51,784 bases of DNA from Candidatus Pseudoscillospira falkowii (GTDB lineage: Bacteria; Bacillota; Clostridia; Oscillospirales; Oscillospiraceae), in contig CAJFFX010000004.1 in NCBI GenBank assembly GCA_904374485.1, positions 1 through 51,784 of the forward strand, written 5' to 3'. This document shows, one piece after another, positions 16,443 through 24,669 of this stretch. The stretch's first letter is position 1, and every line of letters starts with the position of its first letter. The notes under the pieces are model-generated. The model was not told the origin of the DNA and searched no databases. It was given only the letters and a program-made list of their open reading frames with translations. The position numbers and the translations under genes were made by a program.

Positions 16443-17163
16443 GCTCCGCCGCTCCATTCGTTGTATTCAGGACCCCCGCCGCGATCACGACCGCCAGCTC
16501 GGTTTGATAGGACGCGCTCTTCAGCGCCTGTGTCTCCGCCGGATTGGACAGGAAGCCGCATTCAATCAAAATCGCCGGGCACCGGACCTGCTGCATCAGA
16601 TAGACCGAATCGTCGATCGCTTTCTCGTTTTTCTCGTTGCCCTGGTTGACCGCCTGATTAAGGGCCTCCTGTACCGCGCCCGCCATGGTTTCCGCCCCGT
16701 TCGCCGCATTGTAGAACACCTGGGCCCCGTGGACCGACGGCACGGCAGGAAGACTGTTCTGATGAATGCTGATCAGATACGCGTCGTCATAGCGATTGAT
16801 CTGCGCCGCCCGGTTCTTCAGATCGGAGCGCTTCTTCTCCCGCAGGGTGGCGGAACCCTCATCGTAAACGGCGTTTTCATTCCTGCGGGTCATCACGGTC
16901 TTCTTTCCGGCAAATGCCAGGACCCCTTCGACCCGCCGGGCTACGGCAAGATTCAGGTCGCTTTCGACGGTCCCGTCCTGCGCCACCGCGCCGCCGTCTT
17001 CCCCTCCGTGGCCGGCGTCAATGATATAAACTGCCGCCGCTTCTGCGCCCATCCGAAAAACAGGAACTAAAGTTCGATTACTGTATATGATGATACCGCC
17101 AATCGCCGCAATAGTCAAGCACAGAACCAGAAAAATCCGCTTTGCACGCACCACAAGAAACAT
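16429..17163 (-). CDS. cwlD: N-acetylmuramoyl-L-alanine amidase CwlD
   Basis: Spore-cortex amidase that starts muramic-delta-lactam formation, marking the cortex for germination enzymes. The 244-aa protein has an N-terminal membrane anchor or signal (RIFLVLCLTIAAIGGIIIY) and an Amidase_3 domain with zinc ligands in IIDAGHGGEDGG (His), TVESDLNL (Glu) and ISIHQNS (His), and the catalytic Glu in ILIECGFLSNP. SD GGGAGG. Its last codons overlap radA, so the two are co-transcribed. The family usually works with a separate GerS lipoprotein in Clostridia; none is seen here. Confidence 0.93.
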   Translation of the reverse strand: MFLVVRAKRIFLVLCLTIAAIGGIIIYSNRTLVPVFRMGAEAAAVYIIDAGHGGEDGGAVAQDGTVESDLNLAVARRVEGVLAFAGKKTVMTRRNENAVYDEGSATLREKKRSDLKNRAAQINRYDDAYLISIHQNSLPAVPSVHGAQVFYNAANGAETMAGAVQEALNQAVNQGNEKNEKAIDDSVYLMQQVRCPAILIECGFLSNPAETQALKSASYQTELAVVIAAGVLNTTNGAAEHEEL

Positions 17164-17214
17164 GATGTACCGCCTCCCTTCCTTTATGCTTATGACGCAG
17201 CTGGACCGGAAATG

Positions 17215-17249
17215 CGAAAACGGACGCGCCGCATTTGCGCGGCGCGCCC
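17215..17249 (-). terminator. Terminator of the cotJ operon
   Basis: On the minus strand an 11-bp GC-rich stem (17239-17249 with 17222-17232) is followed by GTTTTCG. Confidence 0.65.
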
Positions 17250-17284
17250 AGAATCAGGCTCTCAAGCTCTCAGGTTCTCGCTGT

Positions 17285-17881
17285 TTACCGGTCGAAAGAG
17301 GGATTGACATAGTAAACGTTCTTCTGGTCCATTTTTTCCTTGGCAATGCGCAGCCCTTCGCCAAAGCGCTGGAAATGAACGATCTCTCGCTCCCGCAGGA
17401 ATTTGATCACGTCGTTGACGTCCGGGTCGTCGCTCAGACGCAGGATATTGTCATAGGTGACCCGGGCTTTCTGCTCTGCCGCCAGATCCTCTGTCAGATC
17501 GGCGATCAGGTCGCCCTTGACTGCCATGCTCGCCGCATTGTAAGGGAAGCCGGCCGCCGCCGCGGGATAGATGCCTGCCGTATGGTCGACAAAATAAGAA
17601 TCAAAACCAGCCGTCTTGATCTGCTCATCCGTCAGATTGCGGGTCAGCTGATAGACGATGGCGCCGATCATTTCCAAATGGCCCAGCTCCTCCGTGCCGA
17701 TATCGGTCAAAAGGCCCTTCAGCTCCGGATAAGGCATGGAAAACCGCTGGCTGAGATAGCGCAGGGATGCGCCCAGTTCGCCGTCCGGCCCGCCGTACTG
17801 AGAAATAATCAGCGCCGCCAATTTGGGATTGGTCTGCTTGATCCTGACGGGATACTGCAGTTTCTTCTCATAGACAAACAT
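17285..17881 (-). CDS. cotJC: Spore coat protein CotJC (manganese-catalase family)
   Basis: A 198-aa ferritin-like coat protein of the Mn-catalase family. Metal ligands are visible as Glu/His in TDIGTEELGHLEMIGAIVYQL, Glu in DLAAEQKARVTYDNIL, and Glu/His in REREIVHFQRFGEGL. It probably binds two metals in the spore coat, with possible peroxide-detoxifying activity. ATG 17881 follows a GGGGAGAAATA SD and overlaps the stop of the upstream cotJ gene in TAATG, so the two are translationally coupled. Confidence 0.94.
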   Translation of the reverse strand: MFVYEKKLQYPVRIKQTNPKLAALIISQYGGPDGELGASLRYLSQRFSMPYPELKGLLTDIGTEELGHLEMIGAIVYQLTRNLTDEQIKTAGFDSYFVDHTAGIYPAAAAGFPYNAASMAVKGDLIADLTEDLAAEQKARVTYDNILRLSDDPDVNDVIKFLREREIVHFQRFGEGLRIAKEKMDQKNVYYVNPSFDR

Positions 17882-18339
17882 TATTTCTCCCCCCCTTCTG
17901 CGCCGTCCCAGGGCCACGGATCATTGACCCAGGTGTACTTCCCGTCCGGAGAGATATAGCGCTTGGCCAGAGGGCCGTACTGCGCCTCGTATTTCTGCCG
18001 CCCCTGCTGGGCCAGGCGCACATAGGAATTGAACAGGTCCAGCGCCTCGGCGTCATCGGGGTGGGTATCCAGATAAAGCCCCATCTCGTCGATAGCAAAG
18101 TCCAGCGCCATCAATTCGGCCATGGCCGCGGGGAGATTGGGGAAACGGGTCTGCATCTCGGCATGGAACGGCAGGCGCAGGCCAGGGAACAGCGTCCCGT
18201 TTTTCAGGGCTTCGCTGTTCTCATAGCGCTTGGACTGCTCTGCCTGCATGGCGATGAATGGGTAAGCCATCGCGGCGCAGTAGTCACCCGGCAGCTTCCC
18301 TTCCGTCACCGCGCACCCGGTTTCAGGTTTGTTGTTCAA
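17881..18339 (-). CDS. CotJA-CotJB fusion spore coat protein
   Basis: A single 152-aa ORF joins two coat proteins that are separate in Bacillus. Residues about 10-60 are CotJA-like (CAAMAYPFIAM, then EALKNGTLFPGLRLPF). Residues about 70-152 are CotJB-like (ALDFAIDEMGLYLDTHPDD, YEAQYGPL, then NDPWPWDG). The frame is open throughout, so this looks like a true fusion. The TTG start at 18339 has AAGGAGG 8 nt upstream; longer in-frame extensions run into a terminator. CotJC follows with a 1-nt overlap. Confidence 0.9.
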   Translation of the reverse strand: MNNKPETGCAVTEGKLPGDYCAAMAYPFIAMQAEQSKRYENSEALKNGTLFPGLRLPFHAEMQTRFPNLPAAMAELMALDFAIDEMGLYLDTHPDDAEALDLFNSYVRLAQQGRQKYEAQYGPLAKRYISPDGKYTWVNDPWPWDGAEGGEK

Positions 18340-18445
18340 AACAACTTCCTCCTTCAAACAAAGTGGTATCTGCGTGGGAAAGAGCATGAACAAGATGCTC
18401 ACTGTCAGTCTATGCGCCGCCGCAGCGCGCCGTGCCGAAAGAAGG

Positions 18446-18489
18446 CGAAAAAAGAGAGCGGGCTTTGAAACGCTCAAAGCCCGCTCTCT
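18446..18489 (-). terminator. Terminator of trmK-nif3-yebC
   Basis: A perfect 16-bp stem (18453-18468 with 18474-18489). On the minus strand it runs into TTTTTT. Confidence 0.88.
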
Positions 18490-18526
18490 GCAGTCCGTAT
18501 GGATCGATTGTGCATTACCGGGAAGA

Positions 18527-19261
18527 TCAATCCTGCTGCCAGTTGTGATAGACGTTCTGGACGTCGTCGTTGTCTTCCAGCATGTCGATCAGCTTCTCCA
18601 TGTTGGTGACGTCCTCTTCCTTTTCCAGCACGATGTAATTCTGGGGTACCATGGATATATTGGCTTCAAGGAAGGAATAGCCCTTGGCTTCCAGGGCGGC
18701 GCAGACGTCGTTGAAATCGTCGGGATCGGTGTAGATCTGGAACACGGGACCTTCGTTGGAGAAATCGGCCGCGCCGGATTCCAACGCATCCTCCATGACC
18801 TTGTCCTCGTCCAGCTCGCCCTCCTCGTTGTCGATGACCAACACGCCCTTGCGGTCAAAGGACCAGGACACGCAGCCGGTAGCGCCCAAGTTGCCGCCGA
18901 ACTTGTCGAAAGCGTGGCGCACGGCGGGCGCGGTGCGGTTGCGGTTGTCGGTCAGCGCTTCCACGATCACGGCGACGCCGGCGGGGCCGTAGCCCTCGTA
19001 AACGACGCTCTCGAAATTATCGGTGTTGCCGGCGCCCAGGGCCTTGTCGATGGTGCGCTTGATATTGTCGTTGGGCATGTTCACAGCCTTGGCCTTGGCG
19101 ATAACCGTGGCCAGGCGGGAGTTGTTGTTAGGATCGCCGCTGCCGCCCTCTTTGACGGCCACGATGATCTCACGGGCGATCTTCGTAAAAGCGGCACTGC
19201 GCTTTGCATCGGCCGCGCCCTTCGTCTTTTGAATATTGTGCCATTTCGAATGTCCGGACAT
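18527..19261 (-). CDS. yebC: YebC/PmpR family protein
   Basis: A 244-aa YebC-type protein (MSGHSKWHNIQKTKGAADAKRSAAFTK). Family members are described as transcriptional regulators or as ribosome-associated translation factors acting on proline-rich stretches, so the exact role is open. Signatures include GGSGDPNNNSRLATVIAKAKAVNMPNDNI, the acidic middle NEEGELDEDKVMEDALESGA and the C-terminal LEDNDDVQNVYHN. GAGAGG SD. It lies 30 nt after nif3 and is the last gene of its operon. Confidence 0.95.
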   Translation of the reverse strand: MSGHSKWHNIQKTKGAADAKRSAAFTKIAREIIVAVKEGGSGDPNNNSRLATVIAKAKAVNMPNDNIKRTIDKALGAGNTDNFESVVYEGYGPAGVAVIVEALTDNRNRTAPAVRHAFDKFGGNLGATGCVSWSFDRKGVLVIDNEEGELDEDKVMEDALESGAADFSNEGPVFQIYTDPDDFNDVCAALEAKGYSFLEANISMVPQNYIVLEKEEDVTNMEKLIDMLEDNDDVQNVYHNWQQD

Positions 19262-19291
19262 AAATAAAAACCTCTCTTTACTGATTAGAAT

Positions 19292-20074
19292 TTACAAAGT
19301 AAAATATTGGAACACTTCCCGATGGACGGCGGATTTCACCACTGGGAGCGTCGGATATTGGGCTTGCAGCAGCGAAACGATATAGGGGCAGACCAGATCC
19401 TCCGTCGGATAATGGCCGGCGTCGATCACGTTCAGGCCCGCCGCCTTCGCGTCCAGGAAGTCGTGATAGCCCAGATCAGACGTGACGAAGGTATCGCAGC
19501 CCGCTTCCAGGGCGTCGCGATAATAATCCCAACAGGCGCCGCCGCCGACGGCCACATGGTGCACCGGCCTGCCCGCAGACACATACCGCATCCCGCTGCA
19601 GTGCAGTGTCTTGTACACAAGGGCGAGATACTCCTCCAGCGGCATTTCCACCCGGAGCATCCCATGGCGGCCGCAGCCGTCCTCCCCCAGGGGCTGGGGA
19701 TTTTCCAGCTGCAGCGCCCGGGCCAGGATGTCATTGACGCCGCCCTGGGCGATATCCAGGTTCGTATGCATGCAGATCGCTCCGATGCGGTTCTGGATCA
19801 GCTTGGTCAGGACCCGGCCCTGGGGCGTATCGTCCCGCACGTTCTGCACCGCGTGCCATTTGCAGTTCATCACCGGATGATGGGCCACGATCAGCGACGC
19901 GCCGGAGGCGATGGCTTCCTCCACCACCTCTTCCGTGATGTCCAGCGCCACCAGGACGCGCGCGACCTCCTGCTCCGTCTGGCCCACCAGAAGCCCCACG
20001 TTGTCCCAGCTCATGGCCAGTTCCTTCGGCGCGGCAGAGAACAGGAACTGTTCAATTTCTTTCGTGGTCGGCAT
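19292..20074 (-). CDS. Nif3-like dinuclear metal centre hexameric protein
   Basis: A 260-aa member of the Nif3/YqfO family, which forms hexameric rings with a di-metal site. Some members hydrolyse cyclic compounds such as GTP's imidazole, but the cellular role is unsettled. Metal-binding motifs are IVAHHPVM, MHTNLDIAQGGVND and AGHYPTEDL. SWDNVGLLVGQ at the N-terminus is typical. It lacks the long inserted PII-like domain of Bacillus YqfO. It overlaps trmK by 23 nt, a pairing conserved in Firmicutes. Confidence 0.94.
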   Translation of the reverse strand: MPTTKEIEQFLFSAAPKELAMSWDNVGLLVGQTEQEVARVLVALDITEEVVEEAIASGASLIVAHHPVMNCKWHAVQNVRDDTPQGRVLTKLIQNRIGAICMHTNLDIAQGGVNDILARALQLENPQPLGEDGCGRHGMLRVEMPLEEYLALVYKTLHCSGMRYVSAGRPVHHVAVGGGACWDYYRDALEAGCDTFVTSDLGYHDFLDAKAAGLNVIDAGHYPTEDLVCPYIVSLLQAQYPTLPVVKSAVHREVFQYFTL

Positions 20075-20780
20075 GCGCCCACTCCTCCTTCATCTGCTGC
20101 AGCTGTGCGATCAATGGGCGCAGCTGCGCGGCTTTTTCCGCATTGCGCGCCAGAGCGGAGCGCTCCAGCCCCGCCAGCGCGCGGCCCATCTGCGCGATCA
20201 TCGCTTCCAGCGCTTTTCCCTGCAGCGGGTCCCGCTCCAGCAAAACGCCGCCCCAGCAGCGCGCCGGGTCCGGCGCTTCCGGCGCGCCGCCGCCGCGCAC
20301 CAGCATCACGGGAAAATAAGTATGATTCTCACACACCAGGCGCTCGTCCAGGAAGCGGTATCCGTGCTCCGCAAGATAAGCGCGCAGCAGCTCCGCCTTC
20401 GTCATCGGCTGAAGCAGCAGGCGATACGCCTCCGCGTTGACCCAGGGGGCGCTTTCCAGAATGGAGATCATGGTCTCTCCGCCCATGCCGGCGATCACAA
20501 CGGTGTCGGCTTCGCCGGGCGCAATGCAGGACAGCCCGTCCCCCAGGCGAAACTCCAGTTTCTGCGCCACGCCATATTCCTCCGCAGAGCGCCGCGCATG
20601 CTCCAGCGGCCCTTCCCGCACGTCGCAGGCGATCACGCGGTCCGCCGCGCCGTTCTGGACCAGCCAGACCGGCAGATACCCGTGATCGGTGCCGACATCC
20701 GCCACGCGGCTGTGGGCAGGGATCATGCGGGCGATCACAGCCAGCCGCTCAGAAAGGACGATTTGTTTTTCCTCCGGCAT
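20052..20780 (-). CDS. trmK: tRNA (adenine-22-N1)-methyltransferase
   Basis: SAM-dependent enzyme making m1A22 in tRNA. The 242-aa protein has a Rossmann methyltransferase core with VADVGTDHGYLPVWLV as SAM-binding motif I, IACDVREGPLEHA, RLGDGLSCI and the family-typical VVIAGMGGETMISIL, plus a C-terminal helical domain. I place the start at ATG 20780 (MPEEKQIV): the sequence GAGGTGGAGCGAG just before it is a good SD, whereas the in-frame ATG at 20795 lies upstream of that SD. It overlaps nif3 by 23 nt. Confidence 0.93.
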   Translation of the reverse strand: MPEEKQIVLSERLAVIARMIPAHSRVADVGTDHGYLPVWLVQNGAADRVIACDVREGPLEHARRSAEEYGVAQKLEFRLGDGLSCIAPGEADTVVIAGMGGETMISILESAPWVNAEAYRLLLQPMTKAELLRAYLAEHGYRFLDERLVCENHTYFPVMLVRGGGAPEAPDPARCWGGVLLERDPLQGKALEAMIAQMGRALAGLERSALARNAEKAAQLRPLIAQLQQMKEEWAHADHERN

Positions 20781-20809
20781 CTCGCTCCACCTCATACTGT
20801 GAACAAATC

Positions 20810-20846
20810 AAAGCACGGATCTTGTGCAAGACAAAAACCGTGCTTT
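20810..20846 (-). terminator. Hairpin between the DUF1858 gene and trmK
   Basis: AAAGCACGG (20810-20818) pairs with CCGTGCTTT (20838-20846), with an inner CTTG-TG-CAAG stem at 20821-20830. The T-run is weak, so it may terminate or attenuate. Confidence 0.55.
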
Positions 20847-20858
20847 GTTCTGCTTTTC

Positions 20859-21068
20859 TTACTTGGCAGGCTTGTTGGCTTCTTCGTTCACCAGCGCCAG
20901 GAGCTTGTCCACATCCACGCCGTGGACCATGCAGGCCTCTTCCACCGTTTCGCCGCGGGAAGACGGGCAGCCCAGGCAATGCATGCCGATGGAAAGGAAA
21001 ATGGGCGCCGTCTGGGGGGCGATATCAAGAATATCACCGATGACGGTGTCTTTCGTGATCTCGATCAT
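20859..21068 (-). CDS. DUF1858 redox-disulfide protein
   Basis: A 69-aa protein (MIEITKDTVIGDILDIAPQTAPIFLSIGMHCLGCPSSRGETVEEAC) of the DUF1858 family, often called hybrid-cluster-protein-associated disulfide domain. The CLGC motif is the likely redox or metal site. No hybrid-cluster gene is nearby, so partner and function are unknown. SD AAGGAGG precedes the ATG and a consensus promoter lies upstream. It is separated from trmK by a hairpin. Confidence 0.9.
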   Translation of the reverse strand: MIEITKDTVIGDILDIAPQTAPIFLSIGMHCLGCPSSRGETVEEACMVHGVDVDKLLALVNEEANKPAK

Positions 21069-21103
21069 CAGGAAATACCTCCTTCATTAAAACTTGCCTA
21101 AAT

Positions 21104-21132
21104 AGTATATCCCATCAAGCTACATTTTTCAA
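21104..21132 (-). promoter_or_regulatory. Promoter of the DUF1858 gene
   Basis: On the minus strand TTGAAA (21127-21132) and TATACT (21104-21109) have a 17-bp spacer. Confidence 0.75.
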
Positions 21133-21256
21133 TATGCATTTTCTGCTTTTTCGCTGAAAAAAACGCTTTGGCGCAACAAATTTGCAGCGCGCGGCGCTTT
21201 GCCGCCCCGCGGCCGGCCGCGGCGGCAGCAGCGGAGCGGCAGAGAGACGCCCCTCC

Positions 21257-21757
21257 TCAGGGCTTGTAGACCCCGGCGATATGGATATAGCGGACGGATC
21301 GATATTGATAACTGCTCAGGCGCTTATAATCCGTATCGTTGCTGTGGGCCGCCACCAGGATCCTGGACGGCGCGATGGGGTACCGCACCGCCACAATGAT
21401 CGGCGTGTGCTGATAATGGATCCCGTCGAAGGAGAGCTGCAGAAGATCGCCCGGCTCCATCTGGGACATGGACGCATCCTGTCCGACGGGACCGACGGAG
21501 CCGTCTGTTCTGGTCAGATAATCAAACAAATACGGGACCCCCGTCCACGAAGGGGATCTTTCGTTGACGTCGATATAATACCATCCGAATTCCGGCGTGA
21601 AATTCATGATCCCGCTGCCGGCGTAAAGGCATTGGGAAACAAAATTCGTGCAGTCTCCGCCGAGGTTTTCAAAATCGTAAAATTTCGGATTTCTGGCATA
21701 CGCCCACCGATGGGCATAATCCACCGCCGCCTGGCGGTCATAGGGATAAAGGGTCAA
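21257..21757 (-). CDS. Amidase_6-type cysteine hydrolase domain protein
   Basis: A 166-aa stand-alone domain of the putative amidase family related to NlpC/P60 enzymes. Its start is YDRQAAVDYAHRWAYARNPKFYDF, with the probable catalytic Cys in NLGGDCTNFVSQCLYAG and a His in AAHSNDT. It has no signal peptide, in contrast to most cell-wall hydrolases, so it may act inside the cell or mother cell (inference). The start is TTG 21757 with AAAGGTGG about 9 nt upstream; no in-frame ATG fits better. The 149-nt gap upstream to the permease gene shows no clear promoter. Confidence 0.85.
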   Translation of the reverse strand: MTLYPYDRQAAVDYAHRWAYARNPKFYDFENLGGDCTNFVSQCLYAGSGIMNFTPEFGWYYIDVNERSPSWTGVPYLFDYLTRTDGSVGPVGQDASMSQMEPGDLLQLSFDGIHYQHTPIIVAVRYPIAPSRILVAAHSNDTDYKRLSSYQYRSVRYIHIAGVYKP

Positions 21758-21906
21758 AACCGCATCGCCACCTTTCCTGCTCTTCAGTTTATGCAGAGAG
21801 CAAAGCCGGTGTGCGCCGCTGGTTTTCCGAAATAGCTGTAAAGCGATTATGCTTTATATACATTGCAAATCATCACTTATTGGACATACGTGTGATTCCA
21901 AAGCGC

Positions 21907-23037
21907 TCACAAGAACAGCGCCACGACTGCATAGAGCAAAGCAAGGAAGGCCACGTTCAGTCCCGTAAATATCGCCAGATACTTTCCGATCTGCGCATGG
22001 TCCGTCACGCTGTAGACCTTATAGGAGATCATGCTGGCCATTGATGCGATCAGTGTGCCCAATCCTCCCAGGTTCACGCCGTAAAGGAGCGCGACGTAAT
22101 TTTGGGAAAATCCCGACAGCAGCATGGCGGCGGGCACATTGCTGATGATCTGACTCAGCAGCACGCCGGCCGGCAGTTCCCGCCCGACCACCAGCGCGGA
22201 AAGGGCCGCGCTGACCGCCGGAATGTTCTTCAGGTTGCCGATGAAAATAAAGAAAAACAGGAACGTCAGCAGCAACCCATAGTCTGCATCCCACAGGATG
22301 GTATGATCCAGCAAGATCACCCCGGCAATCACGATCACCATGACGAGCCCATAGGGCAAAAGCCGCAGCACGGTGAGCAGACACAAAAAGAACAGCAGCA
22401 CCCACGGAAAGATCCTGCGCTTGCGGATGTGCTGCTGCCCTGTGTCCGCCGGAACAGCCAGAGGATCGGAGCGGATAAACAGCAGCGAGACACACAGCAG
22501 CGCAAACGCCGCGATCGTCGGCAGCGCCATCACCTTCAAAAACGCCAAAGCGTGCATGCCGGTGAGGGAATAAAGATACAGATTCTGCGGATTGCCCAAG
22601 GGCGTGAAGCTGCTGCCAAGATTTGCCGCAATGGTCTGAAGGGCCACCACCGGGATAAACAGGCGCTGCAGTTTCGCCTGGGTCAGCAGCATGACGGCCA
22701 GCGGCACAAAGGTGATCAGCGCCACGTCGTTTGTGATCAGCATGCTGCTGAAAAAGCAAACGCCCACCAGCACCGCCGCCAATGCGCGGGATGTATGCAC
22801 TGCCCGCAGCAGCGCCGCCGTCAGGATCGAAAACGCGCCGGAGCGTTTGAATCCTGCCACCACCAGCATCAATGACAGCAGCAGGGACAGCACGCGAAAA
22901 TCGATATAAGACAGATATTCTTTTGAGACCGGGACAAAAAACGCCGACAACACCGCCAAAAACAGCGACGCATACAGGATCGGGTCCTGCTTCAGCCGGA
23001 TCAGGACCGCCCGGGAAAGGGCATTCCATCGCATCAT
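21907..23037 (-). CDS. ArsB/NhaD-type anion permease (SLC13-like)
   Basis: A 376-aa membrane protein with about ten hydrophobic segments. The duplicated transporter-fold hallmarks are TNDVALITFVPLAVMLL with AANLGSSFTPLGNPQNLYLYS in the first half, and ISNVPAAMLLSGFS with GVNLGGLGTLIASMASMIS in the second. This is the pattern of the ArsB/CitM ion-transporter superfamily. The substrate (arsenite, dicarboxylate, sulfate or other) cannot be told from the sequence. No arsR or arsenate reductase gene is nearby. SD AGTAGGT before ATG 23037. Confidence 0.88.
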   Translation of the reverse strand: MMRWNALSRAVLIRLKQDPILYASLFLAVLSAFFVPVSKEYLSYIDFRVLSLLLSLMLVVAGFKRSGAFSILTAALLRAVHTSRALAAVLVGVCFFSSMLITNDVALITFVPLAVMLLTQAKLQRLFIPVVALQTIAANLGSSFTPLGNPQNLYLYSLTGMHALAFLKVMALPTIAAFALLCVSLLFIRSDPLAVPADTGQQHIRKRRIFPWVLLFFLCLLTVLRLLPYGLVMVIVIAGVILLDHTILWDADYGLLLTFLFFFIFIGNLKNIPAVSAALSALVVGRELPAGVLLSQIISNVPAAMLLSGFSQNYVALLYGVNLGGLGTLIASMASMISYKVYSVTDHAQIGKYLAIFTGLNVAFLALLYAVVALFL

Positions 23038-23107
23038 GGGGACCTACTCTTTTCTGGATCGTATTAAGGGCTCTGCAAAACTGCGCAGAACACGGGAAAA
23101 ACAGGAT

Positions 23108-23141
23108 AAATCCCGCGAAAACAAACGGTTTCGCGGGATTT
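23108..23141 (-). terminator. Terminator after purB
   Basis: A perfect 13-bp stem (23108-23120 with 23129-23141). On the minus strand a broken T-rich stretch follows. The rest of the 23038-23162 gap is unremarkable. Confidence 0.65.
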
Positions 23142-23162
23142 ATCGGGAAATTTGAACAAAGA

Positions 23163-24599
23163 TCAGACTTTCAAAGCCGTCGCTTCTTTTTCCAGTTCCG
23201 CTCTAAACGGCTCGATCGCCGGCATCACATCGTCCCGCAGGAATTCCTCCACCTGCTGCGAGCAGCGGCCGATATAAGCCTCCGGCTTCATGTGGACCAT
23301 CAGTTCTTCCTTCGTCATGCCGAATTTGGGATTCTGGGCAATGAGATCGATCAGATTGTTTTCCAGGCCCAGCTCTTTCACATTCTTTCCGGCTTCCAGG
23401 GACATTAGGCGGATCTCCTCGTGCAATTCCTGACGGTCGCCGCCGCGGAGCACCGCATCCATCATGATATTTTCAGAAGCCATGAACGGCAGCTCCGCCA
23501 TGATGTGCTTTTCGATCACCTTGGGATGCACGATCAGGCCGGAAGCCACATTCAGATAAATATTCAGGATCGCATCCACCGCCAAAAACGCTTCCGGCAC
23601 GGCGATGCGCTTGTTGGCCGAATCATCCAGCGTCCGCTCAAACCACTGCGTGGCCGCCGTGACGGCCGGGTTGGAGGCGTCTGCGATCACATAGCGCGCC
23701 AGGGAGCAGATCCGCTCACAGCGCATGGGATTACGCTTGTAGGGCATGGCAGACGAGCCGATCTGGTTCTTCTCAAAGGGTTCCTCCACCTCTTTGAGGT
23801 GGCACAGCAGACGCACGTCGGTCGCGAATTTGGACGCGCTCTGGGCAACGCCGGACAGCGTGGCCAAAATAGCCGCGTCGATCTTTCTCGAATACGTCTG
23901 GCCGGACACCGAGACCACTGCGTCAAATCTCATTTCCGCCGCGATCTTCTGCTCCAGCGCCTTGACCTTGTCGGTATCGCCGCCGAAAAGTTCCATAAAG
24001 CTGGCCTGGGTGCCGGTGGTTCCCTTGGAACCCAGCAGCTTCATGTGCTCGATACGGAAGTTGATCTCCTCGAGATCCATCAGCAGTTCATTCATCCACA
24101 GTGTGGCGCGCTTGCCCACCGTGACCATCTGTGCCGCCTGGAAATGGGTGAAGCCCAGGGTCGGCATGGCTTTGTATGCATCGGCAAATTTCGCCAGGGC
24201 ATCCAGAACGCGGACGATCTTGCTGCGCACCTGGATCAATCCCTCGCGCATGAGGATGATGTCCGTATTGTCGCCCACATAGCAGCTTGTGGCGCCGAGG
24301 TGGATGATGCCTTTCGCCTTGGGGCACTGCGCACCGTAGGCATGGACATGGGCCATCACGTCGTGGCGCAGCTTCTTTTCCTCTTCTGCGGCCACGTCAT
24401 AATTGATGTCGTCCACATGGGCCTCCATCTCCTCGATCATCTCGTCGGTGATCTGCGTCAGGCCCAGTTCCTTTTCCGCCCGGGCCAGGGCGATCCACAG
24501 CCGGCGCCAGGTCGTAAATTTCTTGTCCGGAGAGAAGAGATACAGCATTTCATCGCTGGCATAGCGGGATGCCAGCGGACTTTCATAGGTATTTTTCAT
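23163..24599 (-). CDS. purB: Adenylosuccinate lyase
   Basis: Cleaves SAICAR and adenylosuccinate in purine synthesis. The 478-aa protein belongs to the longer lyase subtype. The fumarase-superfamily signature is GSSAMPYKRNPMRCE near residue 285, and the second conserved region THFQAAQMVTVGKR lies earlier with its catalytic His. ATG 24599 (MKNTYESPLASRYAS) is chosen over 24623 because GAGG is 8 nt upstream and the family start matches. It follows the aminotransferase gene after 70 nt and is probably co-transcribed. Confidence 0.96.
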   Translation of the reverse strand: MKNTYESPLASRYASDEMLYLFSPDKKFTTWRRLWIALARAEKELGLTQITDEMIEEMEAHVDDINYDVAAEEEKKLRHDVMAHVHAYGAQCPKAKGIIHLGATSCYVGDNTDIILMREGLIQVRSKIVRVLDALAKFADAYKAMPTLGFTHFQAAQMVTVGKRATLWMNELLMDLEEINFRIEHMKLLGSKGTTGTQASFMELFGGDTDKVKALEQKIAAEMRFDAVVSVSGQTYSRKIDAAILATLSGVAQSASKFATDVRLLCHLKEVEEPFEKNQIGSSAMPYKRNPMRCERICSLARYVIADASNPAVTAATQWFERTLDDSANKRIAVPEAFLAVDAILNIYLNVASGLIVHPKVIEKHIMAELPFMASENIMMDAVLRGGDRQELHEEIRLMSLEAGKNVKELGLENNLIDLIAQNPKFGMTKEELMVHMKPEAYIGRCSQQVEEFLRDDVMPAIEPFRAELEKEATALKV

Positions 24600-24669
24600 A
24601 GATTCAACCTCATTCTGATTCATAGTAAAGCGCGATGCCCTGCGCCTCTTTTCCCGGCGGGACGGGCAG

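Noticed and set aside
16443-16457. Five-residue N-terminal extension of RadA (MERRS)
   Set aside because: The family normally starts near the zinc finger, and GGAG is better placed for ATG 16442.
18340-18477. 46-aa N-terminal extension of the CotJA-CotJB frame
   Set aside because: It would cross the downstream terminator of yebC and lacks an SD; the TTG at 18339 has AAGGAGG.
21183-21256. GC-rich palindromes (GCGGCCGGCCGC) after the amidase gene as a repeat or origin element
   Set aside because: Short GC-rich palindromes are expected in this composition. There is no T-run and no second copy seen.
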